Source: an uncultured Lachnospiraceae bacterium (GTDB lineage Bacteria > Bacillota > Clostridia > Lachnospirales > Lachnospiraceae). Taken from it: DNA of 17,324 bases. Made by a program: the position numbers and the translations under genes. The notes below the pieces were generated by a model. The model saw only the letters and a list, made by a program, of their open reading frames with translations. It did no database searches and had not been told where the DNA came from. Positions 7,003 through 14,978 of this stretch are shown here, piece after piece. Position 1 is the stretch's first letter. Every line of letters starts with the position of its first letter. The DNA is taken from the NCBI GenBank assembly GCA_910587045.1, contig CAJULG010000024.1:1-17324 (forward strand), given 5' to 3'.

Positions 7003-7527
7003 ATCGCCAGGACAAAGGACATTCATTTCCGGGTGCAGCCGGAGGTCAGACAGAAGATAGAGGAAGCTGCTGCGATATCTGGCGAACGGATGTCAGAGTA
7101 TTGTGTCAGGGTGCTTACTTCTGCCTCCGCTTATGCTGGAGCAGGAGAATTAAATGTCAGGCCGGATGCAGGATCAGTGGCAGGGACAGGTAAAAGCCTA
7201 GTGTCAGCCTCCGGTGGATCACAGAAGAACACTTCTATCTCATGCCGGATATCTAAGGAGGATAAGGCTGTCATTGAGGAGAAAGCAGTACTGGCCCGTA
7301 TACCGCTTAGTGAATACTTAAGGCGTGCAGTCTTAAATGATTCAATCGTGATCATCCTGGATGGAAAGGATATCCTGCATCAGTTGTCAAAGCTGGGTAC
7401 CAATCTGAATCAGCTTGCGATCCTGGCACATAAGGGGCAGATCACCTGTCTGGATCTGGCAGATATGAATCGTACTTTAAAGAAGCTGTTAAAGCAGGTC
7501 ACGCAGATTATGAAGCGAGGTGGATGA
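7003..7527 (+). CDS. mobC: MobC-like relaxosome accessory protein
   Basis: This 174-residue protein helps the relaxase load at oriT. Two ribbon-helix-helix-like units are visible: residues 3-40 (RTKDIHFRVQPEVRQKIEE, then MSEYCVRVL) and 76-112 (NTSISCRISKEDKAVIEEK, then PLSEYLRRAVLND). The MobC signature region LGTNLNQLAILAHKGQI lies at 131-147. The conserved N-terminus ARTKDIHFRV is in frame from ATC at 7003, seven bases after GGAGG (6991-6995). No ATG, GTG or TTG exists between the in-frame stop at 6982 and GTG at 7033. Either ATC is used, or the protein starts at 7033 and loses ten residues of the first DNA-binding strand. The stop overlaps the relaxase start. Confidence 0.8.
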   Translation: MARTKDIHFRVQPEVRQKIEEAAAISGERMSEYCVRVLTSASAYAGAGELNVRPDAGSVAGTGKSLVSASGGSQKNTSISCRISKEDKAVIEEKAVLARIPLSEYLRRAVLNDSIVIILDGKDILHQLSKLGTNLNQLAILAHKGQITCLDLADMNRTLKKLLKQVTQIMKRGG

Positions 7528-8552
7528 TGGGAATTATTGAGGTTTTAAATGGTAAGGCCTACTCTAAACAAGGGGTATATCATGGATATAAGACCCATGC
7601 GTCTATAAAGCGGGTAATTGCATACATTACGGACTTACGAAAGACTAACGAGAATCTGATTAAGGGACTGAATTGCTCTGCTCAGAATGCGTATGAGGAG
7701 TTTGTTCTGAACAAGACGTTGTGGGATAAGCCTGAGAATGGCAAGCGCAGGATGGTGACACATATGGTGCAGGGCTTTGATCCGGAGGATGAGCTGACAC
7801 CGGAAGTGGCATCCGAGATCGCAGAGAAGTTCTTAAAGCATGAAATCTTTCGTGGCTTTCAAGTGGTATATGCTACACACATTGATACCGGAAAGTTACA
7901 TACGCACTTTATTATAGATACCTGTAATACGGAGACCGGAAAACAGTGGCATCTCAGCAAGGAGGAACTGCAGAAGCTAAAGGATTATTCGGATGAACTA
8001 TGCCGGGAATATAAGTTGTCTATCTGTCAGAAGAAAGAACATTATACGGTTCCCCACCGGCGGAAAAATGAAGTGGAGGTATTAAAACAGGGCGGGAGCT
8101 GGAAGGAGGAGATCCGGATCGCAGCTACTATATGTGCCCAGTCTGCGATCAGCCGGGCGGACTTCATCCGGCAGATGCGGGAGCTTGGTTTTGGTGTTAC
8201 CTGGAAGGATGAACATAAATATATTGTGTTCAGCGATCAGGCAGGACACCGGGTAAGGCATCATCGGCTGGAACCGGCAGAGGCATTTACCAAAGAAGCA
8301 TTGTTAGAGCAGTTCCGGTTAAATAAACAGGCACTGGAGATACAACGGGCAGAAGCAGTGGAGGAGCAGAGGAAAGATATGGAGGCATATCAGGGCTTCC
8401 GTTCGTTCTTATATGCAGCGAAGACGCTGGTACAGATGGCAGACCAGCCATATCCGCTGCAGAATCATGATGCCTTCAAGGGCATCGGAACACAGGCGGC
8501 AATGCGGGAATATGCCGCCGAACAGAAGAAAGGAAGAGGTTATGAAAGATAA
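7524..8552 (+). CDS. MOBP-type relaxase (MobA/VirD2 family)
   Basis: This 342-residue relaxase nicks oriT and stays bound to the 5' end of the transferred strand. The catalytic tyrosine is likely Y34 in KRVIAYITDLRK. The metal-binding histidine triad is H119, H126 and H128 in THIDTGKLHTHFIIDTCN, with the family's preceding VTHMVQGFDPEDELTPEVA. It is short for the family, and the C-terminal helicase or primase extension of larger relaxases is missing. The separate TOPRIM protein upstream may supply priming. ATG at 7524 or 7527 both follow GAGGTGG at 7517-7523 and overlap the mobC stop. The 3' end overlaps the VirD4 gene by 11 bases. Confidence 0.93.
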   Translation: MMGIIEVLNGKAYSKQGVYHGYKTHASIKRVIAYITDLRKTNENLIKGLNCSAQNAYEEFVLNKTLWDKPENGKRRMVTHMVQGFDPEDELTPEVASEIAEKFLKHEIFRGFQVVYATHIDTGKLHTHFIIDTCNTETGKQWHLSKEELQKLKDYSDELCREYKLSICQKKEHYTVPHRRKNEVEVLKQGGSWKEEIRIAATICAQSAISRADFIRQMRELGFGVTWKDEHKYIVFSDQAGHRVRHHRLEPAEAFTKEALLEQFRLNKQALEIQRAEAVEEQRKDMEAYQGFRSFLYAAKTLVQMADQPYPLQNHDAFKGIGTQAAMREYAAEQKKGRGYER

Positions 8553-10353
8553 GAAAACGAGGGCGGCTATGTGGACCGTACTGATACTCATCTGCATACC
8601 GCTCAACTTATTTTTGCTGCACAGGCTTCCTATACAGGAAAGCAGTTATCTGAAAATCGGGATCTGTATGCTTGTGTTAGAGATTATGGGCATCTGGTAT
8701 CTGATGGTGGATGATAAGCAGTATCAGGCAGATATGATCCGGATCACACCGGATATTAAGACACCGGCACCTGCCGGTCAGGGACAGCATGGTACTGCAA
8801 AGTGGCTGACGAAAAAAGAACTGGAGCAGACCTTTGCAAGCTGTATCATCGATCAGAACACAAGGCAGTTGGAAAGCGGCGGTCTGGTGATCGGGAAACA
8901 GGATCTGAGAAACGGGAAGGAAAAGGTCTATTATATCCGGGATATGATCCATTCCATTACTCTGGGTGCCACCCGTTCCGGTAAGACAAGGCATGAAGTA
9001 TTAGAGACGATCGGATTATGCGGGCTGGCCGGAGAAAGCATTGTCGTAACGGATATCAAGGGAGAATTGTATGATTATACTGCTCCTTATTTACGGGAGC
9101 TGGGCTATAAGGTAAACGTCATGGACTATGACGAACAGGTACTTTCCGATGCCAATAATCCCCTGCAGCCGGTAATTGATAAGATTGATGAAGGGGATAT
9201 CTCAGCTGCGATCGATGCCTGCTGGGATATCGTATCCCAGCTTGTAGGAGAGGCAAAAGGAGAGCGGATCTGGAATGACGGTGAATGTTCTGCCATTGCC
9301 GGGGCGATCATGGCAGTCTGTTATGATAACCGGAAGCCGGAGAATCATAAATACCGGAACATGACCAATGTGTATTATTTTCTGGTAGAGATGTGTACCA
9401 GCATTGGCGCTTTCTTGCCGCTTAATTTTTACAGGCTGCGACTGCCGGATACACATCCCTGTAAAGCAGTGCTGGCTGTAGCGGATATTGCTCCAAGAGA
9501 GACCAGAGGATCCTTTTATACCTCTGCATTGCTGACGCTGCGGTTATTCTCCAATCCGAATCTGTACAGCATTACCAGATCATCCAGCTTTCATCTGGAT
9601 GATCTCGGAAAGAAGAGATCCGCATTATTTATTATCCTGCCGGAGGATCGGAAGACGTATCATCCGCTGGCAACCTTATTCGTAACGCAGATTTACAGCC
9701 GGTTATCCTATCTGGCCAAGCAGCGGGGCGGTGAGCTTTCTGTGCCGGTGAATTTTGTCTGTGATGAGTTCGGTAATTTTGCAAAGATACCGAATTTTAT
9801 TCAGATGCTGACTGTTGCCGGTGGAAAGCGGATCCGCTTTCACTTATTCCTGCAGGATTATGCCCAGCTTGATGCTGTATATGAGCGGGATGCGGCGAAG
9901 ACCATCCGGGGCAACTGCGAGATAAAAGTATATCTGCGCTCTGCGGATCCGGATACCAGAGAGATCATCTCGAAGGATCTGGGAAAGTATACAACGAAGG
10001 GATACAGCCTGAATTACAGCAGACACCGCAGCGATCAAAGCTCATCCAGCTCGAATCTGGTTGGCAGAGAGCTTCTGACCCCGGATGAGATCGGGCGGAT
10101 CAAGAGACCGTATTCTCTTGTTATGTCATCCAGTCATCCGGCAATTTTATATGCGCCGGATATCAGTCAATGGTCATTCAATAAACGGTTCGGCATGGGC
10201 GATCGGGAGCATAATGTACAGCTAAGACAGCAGCGGCATGGGGAAAGAAAGGAACACGAAGCAAAGGAAATAGAGCTGTGGGGTATCTGGAAGCGGTACC
10301 AGGAAGAAGCGAGAAAAGAAGCAAAGAAAGCAAAAATGCAAAATAAGGAATAG
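8542..10353 (+). CDS. virD4: VirD4/TraG-type coupling protein
   Basis: This 603-residue protein is a membrane-anchored hexameric ATPase that links the relaxosome to the type IV secretion channel. Two N-terminal membrane helices are visible at about 9-27 and 37-54. Walker A GATRSGKT is at 142-149. Walker B is IVVTDIKGELYDY with D171. A second acidic motif VNFVCDEFGNFAKIPNF has D408/E409, followed by HLFLQDYAQLDAVY, the TraG/TraM-recognition signature. ATG at 8542 is used rather than upstream in-frame Met codons, because those lie within the relaxase gene and lack the N-terminal helices' context; GGAAGAGGT precedes 8542. The C-terminus is a lysine-rich helix. Length is normal. Confidence 0.95.
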   Translation: MKDKKTRAAMWTVLILICIPLNLFLLHRLPIQESSYLKIGICMLVLEIMGIWYLMVDDKQYQADMIRITPDIKTPAPAGQGQHGTAKWLTKKELEQTFASCIIDQNTRQLESGGLVIGKQDLRNGKEKVYYIRDMIHSITLGATRSGKTRHEVLETIGLCGLAGESIVVTDIKGELYDYTAPYLRELGYKVNVMDYDEQVLSDANNPLQPVIDKIDEGDISAAIDACWDIVSQLVGEAKGERIWNDGECSAIAGAIMAVCYDNRKPENHKYRNMTNVYYFLVEMCTSIGAFLPLNFYRLRLPDTHPCKAVLAVADIAPRETRGSFYTSALLTLRLFSNPNLYSITRSSSFHLDDLGKKRSALFIILPEDRKTYHPLATLFVTQIYSRLSYLAKQRGGELSVPVNFVCDEFGNFAKIPNFIQMLTVAGGKRIRFHLFLQDYAQLDAVYERDAAKTIRGNCEIKVYLRSADPDTREIISKDLGKYTTKGYSLNYSRHRSDQSSSSSNLVGRELLTPDEIGRIKRPYSLVMSSSHPAILYAPDISQWSFNKRFGMGDREHNVQLRQQRHGERKEHEAKEIELWGIWKRYQEEARKEAKKAKMQNKE

Positions 10354-10373
10354 TCATAGAGAGGATAGAAAAT

Positions 10374-10664
10374 ATGAATTTATTATTAATGAATATGATC
10401 CTGGGGAACAGGATCCTGGATTCTACGATCGGACAGGGGGTAAAAAACTTCTTGAATGATGCTGTTGGGGCAGCGCAATTTATAGGGGGGATTATTGTTT
10501 TATTTATATTTATCGTAGTTTCAATTAAGAAAGCAAGGGAAGAGGAGCAGGAGCGTAAACGATATACAAACTGGCAGATTGGGCTGGTGATCATCTTAAT
10601 ATTGATCATTCTCGCAAAGGATATCATCAATCTGGTACTGGGTTATTTCGGAGGAGGAATATAA
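10374..10664 (+). CDS. Small two-helix membrane protein, VirB2/Maff2-position
   Basis: This is a 96-residue protein with two membrane helices, about 33-51 (AAQFIGGIIVLFIFIVVSI) and 68-85 (IGLVIILILIILAKDIIN). A short basic/acidic loop (KKAREEEQERKRYTNWQ) separates them, and the tail is glycine-rich (GYFGGGI). In related Gram-positive elements the gene right after virD4 encodes a small two-helix Maff2 or VirB2-like subunit. Position, size and topology match, but the sequence itself is divergent, so the subunit role is inferred. No cleavable signal peptide is evident. It is one base from the next gene, whose ribosome site (GGAGGAGGA) lies inside this reading frame. Confidence 0.65.
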   Translation: MNLLLMNMILGNRILDSTIGQGVKNFLNDAVGAAQFIGGIIVLFIFIVVSIKKAREEEQERKRYTNWQIGLVIILILIILAKDIINLVLGYFGGGI

Positions 10665-10665
10665 A

Positions 10666-11574
10666 ATGATTGGACTGGTAGGTCTAAATAAAATGTTGTT
10701 GGATTTCCTCTGGCAGTTTGTATTTGGAACTGGCGAGGAAGCTGGAACCGGGCTTGTCAGCATAGCAAATTTAATATATAATTCCGGATTTGATTCAAAC
10801 GGAATCACTCTGATTCTGAATATGCAGCGCTTCTTTGAAGGAATTGGATTACCGATTTCTAATGTCAGGACAGTAATTTATACCTTTGCTTACTATCTGC
10901 TCATTCTGAAATTTGTGAAGAAGATACTCGATATCTACGGTCTGCAGACGGATGGAGACAGCAATATGGAATTCTCAACTCTGATCACAAACTTCTGTAA
11001 GGCAATGGTGATATCCTTATCCTTTACGGTTATATATGACTGGCTGGTGGATATCGTTCTGGATTTTGCAGATCAACTGATGAATGCAGTCTCTTTTATG
11101 AATGCTGAAAATCTCAGTAGTAATATGAAAACCATAGGAAATACATATCCAGGTACAATCATGGTTCTTCTGGTGTCTGTATATGTGATACTGGTTGTGG
11201 TTTTGCTATTTCTACAACTAAGGATGGGTCTGGAGCTTTGGGTGCTGCGTCTGGGAGCGCCTCTTGCCTGTTCCGGCCTGCTGGATGCGGATAAGGGTGT
11301 ATTTCAGGCTTACAGTAAGTTGATATTGAAAACTTTTTTGACAATTATTACTCAGTTCTTTTTGATAGGAGTATCACTTCTGATTGTTTCTTTCATACCA
11401 ACAGGCAATATAGACATGGCTGCCTTGCTATTGGGTCTGGCTGGAGTATGTGTAATTGCAGCAATTACAACCCCGAAGCTGTTTAATGATCTCCTGATTC
11501 CAAAGCAAGGTGGTGGTGGCGGAAAAATGATGTCACTTATGTATATGGCATCTAATCTCATAAGCAGATATTAG
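10666..11574 (+). CDS. VirB6/TrbL-like polytopic membrane protein
   Basis: This 302-residue protein is predicted to span the membrane about five or six times, for example NVRTVIYTFAYYLLILKFV, IMVLLVSVYVILVVVLLFL, TFLTIITQFFLIGVSLLIV and MAALLLGLAGVCVIAAITT. The segment LRMGLELWVLRLGAPLACSGLLDADKG is characteristic of the TrbL/VirB6 group in clostridial elements. VirB6 proteins form part of the inner-membrane channel through which DNA passes. A glycine-rich stretch (KQGGGGGK) near the C-terminus probably faces the cytoplasm. It is packed one base after the preceding gene, in the virD4 operon. The family call rests on order, topology and this motif. Confidence 0.8.
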   Translation: MIGLVGLNKMLLDFLWQFVFGTGEEAGTGLVSIANLIYNSGFDSNGITLILNMQRFFEGIGLPISNVRTVIYTFAYYLLILKFVKKILDIYGLQTDGDSNMEFSTLITNFCKAMVISLSFTVIYDWLVDIVLDFADQLMNAVSFMNAENLSSNMKTIGNTYPGTIMVLLVSVYVILVVVLLFLQLRMGLELWVLRLGAPLACSGLLDADKGVFQAYSKLILKTFLTIITQFFLIGVSLLIVSFIPTGNIDMAALLLGLAGVCVIAAITTPKLFNDLLIPKQGGGGGKMMSLMYMASNLISRY

Positions 11575-11592
11575 GCAGGGCAGGTGGTTTGA

Positions 11593-11799
11593 ATGGATAC
11601 ATTAAAGGATATGATCGACGCACTGGTATTGCTGACAGAGATTGCTCTTGTTCTACGTTTTATATTCTGTTGTATCAAACAGAGCGATCAGGAGGATCAG
11701 CCGCAGCTCTACAAGAAACAGAAACGGACTGCATTAATTGCACTGGTAGCTGTAGTATGCGTCTATGATATACCGGAGATTATCAGCAAATATTTTTAA
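11593..11799 (+). CDS. Small membrane protein, two helices
   Basis: This 68-residue protein has hydrophobic segments at about 8-27 (IDALVLLTEIALVLRFIFCC) and 48-63 (ALIALVAVVCVYDIPE), separated by a charged loop (QSDQEDQPQLYKKQKR). GGCAGGTGG precedes the ATG. It sits between the VirB6-like and PrgI-like genes, so it is probably a minor channel component. The fold resembles other small two-helix transfer proteins, but I do not recognise a family. Confidence 0.6.
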   Translation: MDTLKDMIDALVLLTEIALVLRFIFCCIKQSDQEDQPQLYKKQKRTALIALVAVVCVYDIPEIISKYF

Positions 11800-11885
11800 T
11801 GAACAGGCAGTAGAAACAGATCGGATATCCTGATATGAAAAAAGTATTTCAGGGGTATCAATTAAAGAATCAGAAGGGAGTATAT

Positions 11886-12215
11886 ATGGAGGAACAGCGT
11901 TTATTTATACCACAGGGGCTAAAGGCAGAACGGGAATGGCGGGAAGGCTTTGGCAGGCGGGAACTGATACAGGCGGTTTATGGTTCGATCCTGGTAGTTG
12001 TGATTGCCATACTGCTATATATGATCGCCGGAAAGCTGGTATATGGAGTCGGAGCCATACTGTTTGGCGAGGCATCTGTCCTGGCACTTGTTATGCGGTC
12101 GCAGGTGACGAATATTTCCATCTACAGCAGTCTTTTGTTTGCGATCCGCTTCCTGCGGGAACAGCAGCATTATACCTATAAGCAGCTAGAGGAAGAGAAA
12201 GGAGGGGCAGAATGA
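11886..12215 (+). CDS. PrgI/VirB3-like membrane protein
   Basis: This 109-residue protein begins MEEQRLFIPQGLKAEREW and carries two closely spaced membrane helices (about 34-52 and 54-72), then a basic C-terminal half (RFLREQQHYTYKQLEEEKG). This layout and its place after the VirB6-like gene match the PrgI family of Gram-positive type IV secretion systems, the functional counterpart of VirB3. PrgI normally docks the VirB4 ATPase, often encoded next; here VirB4 does not follow. Start 11886 is preferred over the in-frame ATG at 11835: GAAGGGAG lies five bases before it, and the extra 17 residues are not family-like. The stop overlaps the next start by four bases. Confidence 0.75.
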   Translation: MEEQRLFIPQGLKAEREWREGFGRRELIQAVYGSILVVVIAILLYMIAGKLVYGVGAILFGEASVLALVMRSQVTNISIYSSLLFAIRFLREQQHYTYKQLEEEKGGAE

Positions 12216-13951
12216 TATTATATCTATCTGATGAGGAGCATGAAGAAGGATTGACCGGCCGGAATGTGGATATTCATATAATGATCTTTCAGCATCAGGA
12301 TATGACGCAGGTATTTCGAAAGAAATTACAGCATATGGGAGCAGTAACACATGTGATCGTAGAGGAGCAGGCCGTGGATCGGAGTACCTGGGATACTGCG
12401 GCAGAGGCGTTCCGCCTGAGCCAGAACATTCCGCTGCTCTTACTCATTGACAAACCGGAAATACCGGAGACGTTTATCCGGGGAGAATATTATGATACAT
12501 TAAATCGCAGCCACCGGGATATTTCAGAGCTGATAGATACCTGGCTTCAAACCGTACATGCAGATGCCGCAGACGGGGAGAGGAATGCCGATCCGGAAAT
12601 GGATGCTGCTTTTAATCAGGTATGGATCGCAACAGCGGGGCTGACACCGGGAGCAGGTACAACTGCTCTTGCGATGCATCTGGCGGCATACATACATGCG
12701 CAGGGACAGGAGGTGGCAGTAACAGAGCGGACGGATGCCTTTGTCTGTCTTTCAGAAACATATGGATGGAAGGAACTGGCGGAAGGCTCCTATCAGTGGG
12801 GAGGCATTATTTACAATCATAACCAGATCGATGCGAATATTCCCTATACAGTCTTTGATCTGGGCCTCATGGATCCCCGCTGTCATGAGATCTGGAAGCA
12901 GTGTCAGATTAAACTTCTGGTAGCAGATGGAAAGTCCTATCATCTGCAGGATCTTATCCGGCAACTACATGCATTAGAGGACTATCCGGGCAATATTATT
13001 TTAGCGTTTACCTTTGTTCCGGAGTCAGAGCGGACAGCATTAAGAAATCAATATGCATCTGAGCAGGTCAAAGTCTGGTTCGTACCGTTCGAGCCGGACT
13101 TATTTACTTTCTCCGACGATTACCAGGAGCTGGTGGAAGGATATGTGAAGCCATTGCCAAAGGAAGAGAAAAAGCGGATTGTGATCCCGTTTCATCTGCC
13201 GAAGGCAGCACTTCCGAAACCGAAGACCAGACAAAGACAGTTAACACAAAAGCAGAAGATCATTGGAGTGTTTCTTTGTATGTTGCTCGGAGCATTTTGG
13301 TTAGGCATGGCTGTTACACATAAGCAGAACGACAATATCCAGGTCGCAGTGGAGTCCGTGTCACGGATGGATTTTACAGGTATCACCCGGATCCGGATGC
13401 TGTTGGTCAGCGAGCAGGTGGCAGGTGCAGAGGTGCTGCAGGGAGAAGATACTGGTACAGGCGAGATTGCAGAAAATGGAATAGCTGAAGCGAATCCGGA
13501 TGAGCAGAACGGAGCCTGGGAAAATGGAACAGAGAATACAGCAGGTACAGGAGATGGAAAAACGCAGACAGGAGAAACCCGGACAGCTACAGAAGCACCG
13601 GCTACAGAGGATGCTGAAGAGGCGACAGAGGGAACAACAGCAGAGTCTACTCAGGCACCGCAGACGGTACCTGCAGCAGTGACGCCATCCCTTGGCGGGT
13701 ATCACGGACAGATCTATACTGGAAGTGATGTAGTGACTATCATGAATCAGATGTCCGGACAGCTTGTGGCAATCCATCTGGTTACCCGTTCTTCGGATGG
13801 CTGGTACAATTATTCGGTCAGTGAAAGCGGCTTTGCAGCAGTGGCATCCGTATCCGCCGGTACAGCAATGATTGATACGCAGTGCAGCTTCCTGTGTCAG
13901 GTGATCCAGGTAAATGGGGAAGGTGCGGGGTTAATGTTTGTGCAGCAATAG
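12212..13951 (+). CDS. Membrane-anchored CpaE/TadZ-like protein with degenerate P-loop and outside domain
   Basis: This 579-residue protein has four parts. Residues 1-125 look like a receiver-type fold (VDIHIMIFQ, then NIPLLLLIDKPE). Residues 135-312 resemble a MinD/ParA ATPase as in CpaE/TadZ, but the P-loop reads TPGAGTTALA at 145-154, with threonine where the Walker lysine should be; the Walker B-like strand is YTVFDLGLMD with D216. A basic stretch then leads into one membrane helix (349-368). Outside lie a Thr/Glu/Ala-rich linker (about 411-490) and a compact C-terminal domain starting GGYHGQIYTGSDVV, with two cysteines at 558 and 562. It overlaps the PrgI-like gene by four bases, so it belongs to the transfer operon. 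Function is unknown; signalling or scaffolding across the membrane is inferred. Confidence 0.7.
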   Translation: MILYLSDEEHEEGLTGRNVDIHIMIFQHQDMTQVFRKKLQHMGAVTHVIVEEQAVDRSTWDTAAEAFRLSQNIPLLLLIDKPEIPETFIRGEYYDTLNRSHRDISELIDTWLQTVHADAADGERNADPEMDAAFNQVWIATAGLTPGAGTTALAMHLAAYIHAQGQEVAVTERTDAFVCLSETYGWKELAEGSYQWGGIIYNHNQIDANIPYTVFDLGLMDPRCHEIWKQCQIKLLVADGKSYHLQDLIRQLHALEDYPGNIILAFTFVPESERTALRNQYASEQVKVWFVPFEPDLFTFSDDYQELVEGYVKPLPKEEKKRIVIPFHLPKAALPKPKTRQRQLTQKQKIIGVFLCMLLGAFWLGMAVTHKQNDNIQVAVESVSRMDFTGITRIRMLLVSEQVAGAEVLQGEDTGTGEIAENGIAEANPDEQNGAWENGTENTAGTGDGKTQTGETRTATEAPATEDAEEATEGTTAESTQAPQTVPAAVTPSLGGYHGQIYTGSDVVTIMNQMSGQLVAIHLVTRSSDGWYNYSVSESGFAAVASVSAGTAMIDTQCSFLCQVIQVNGEGAGLMFVQQ

Positions 13952-13964
13952 GAGGATGATGAAA

Positions 13965-14654
13965 ATGACAAGAAATGAGATATTGGGAATAAGGTGGTTA
14001 AGACCAATTCTTTTTAATACTGAGATGATATTGCGGATATTAGATGGCAGCAAAGGGGTTACAAGGCGAATCATCAATAAACGTATTTTAGATTATTACT
14101 GCTCAATACAGGATAATGGTGTACCCAATGTACAGCGGATATATGAAAATGCCGCATATATGGTTCGTGAGTTTTGTCCATATCAGCCATTGGATATTCT
14201 ATATGTCAGGGAAGCCTGGAGTGAAATGCCTGCTGGCTATGTGTATCGGGCAGATGGAAATAAGAAAGATCATTTTGGAAACCGGATAATTTGGCATCCT
14301 TCTATTCATATGCCCAAAGCTGCAACACGTATTTTTCTGAAAGTTACAGAGAGTCGGGTAGAACGCTTACAGGATATAAATGGTCGGGATGTGCTGCTGG
14401 AAGGTATTAACAGTTTTGTACATCCGGAAGCAGACTACTTTGATATGAATCAAAGGGAAGCATTTGAAGCATTCTGGAATTCAACAATCAGAAAACCAGA
14501 TTTGGATTCCAAGGGATGGGCAGCTAATCCGTGGGTCTGGGTGATCCGGTTCGAGAAGATAGATGTAGATGAATTTACCTGGGAATTGTATTATAAAAAT
14601 CGTATAGTAGAAGACACAGAGAAAGGAAGAATACTGAAACCACTTACAGAATGA
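13965..14654 (+). CDS. ASCH-like phage-associated protein
   Basis: This 229-residue protein resembles a family common in Firmicutes prophages. The pattern is RPILFNTEMILRILDGSKGV, then CPYQPLDILYVREAW, WHPSIHMPKAATRIFLKVTE, VERLQDI and NPWVWVIRFEKID. ASCH domains are PUA-like folds thought to bind RNA or modified nucleotides. The ATG at 13965 is chosen because AGGAGG at 13950-13955 lies nine bases upstream; the ORF is open from 13938 inside the preceding gene. The ribosome site overlaps the stop of the CpaE-like gene, so a phage-type gene has become coupled to a transfer operon. About 30 residues after the usual family end (from DEFTWELYY) look element-specific. Confidence 0.75.
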   Translation: MTRNEILGIRWLRPILFNTEMILRILDGSKGVTRRIINKRILDYYCSIQDNGVPNVQRIYENAAYMVREFCPYQPLDILYVREAWSEMPAGYVYRADGNKKDHFGNRIIWHPSIHMPKAATRIFLKVTESRVERLQDINGRDVLLEGINSFVHPEADYFDMNQREAFEAFWNSTIRKPDLDSKGWAANPWVWVIRFEKIDVDEFTWELYYKNRIVEDTEKGRILKPLTE

Positions 14655-14706
14655 TTTATAGCTTATTTACAGGTTATTACAGGGGAAATTTACTTACTAT
14701 ATTGTC

Positions 14707-14741
14707 CATTCCCTTAATATGAGATACAAATTAAGGGAATG
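14707..14741. repeat. 12-bp inverted repeat, operator-like
   Basis: CATTCCCTTAAT (14707-14718) and ATTAAGGGAATG (14730-14741) are exact reverse complements 11 bases apart. The spacing of equivalent half-site positions is about two helical turns, which suits a dimeric regulator. No T run follows in either direction, so a terminator is unlikely. A close copy of the half site occurs in the toxin promoter at 16921-16931. Confidence 0.6.
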
Positions 14742-14863
14742 TGAACATTCAATTATTCACCTATCAGAGAACAGAAGTAAGACTCTGGAATATAAATTTG
14801 CTGTTTGTAGAGAAATAAAATGTCTGAGCAGGTTGGATTTGGTAGAAATCGTTCGTGATTTAA

Positions 14864-14892
14864 TAGACAAAATTTTGTTTATGTGGTAGTAT
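14864..14892 (+). promoter_or_regulatory. Promoter of the immA operon (extended -10)
   Basis: TAGACA (14864-14869) and TAGTAT (14887-14892) are separated by 17 bp, with TGG at 14884-14886 as an extended -10. Transcription would begin near 14899 and give a leader of about 80 nt. The sequence around the -10 (TGTGGTA) matches that of the type I toxin promoter at 16931-16940. Confidence 0.55.
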
Positions 14893-14978
14893 TACATTAC
14901 AAATTAATGGAAGAATTGACAATTTATGTGAAGATATTCTGATATTATTATCCCAGTATTATTAATTCGAGGTGGGAT

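Larger units (their letters stand above)
14655..14978. other. Intergenic regulatory region before immA
   Basis: This 324-base AT-rich stretch has no convincing gene. It holds a 12-bp inverted repeat (14707-14741), a shorter overlapping palindrome (GAATGT/ACATTC, 14737-14750) and a promoter at 14864-14892. A further TTGACA at 14916-14921 lacks a well-spaced -10. No repressor gene, which usually lies next to immA, is present on either strand here. Confidence 0.6.

Noticed and set aside
14719..14889. A 56-codon ORF (MRYKLRECEHSIIHLSEN...) in the gap before immA
   Set aside because: It has no ribosome site, starts within the loop of the inverted repeat and ends inside the -10 of the immA promoter. 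Its sequence is not family-like.
14916..14948. TTGACA at 14916 as an alternative immA promoter
   Set aside because: No acceptable -10 falls at 16-18 bp; the best TATTAT is 21 bp away.
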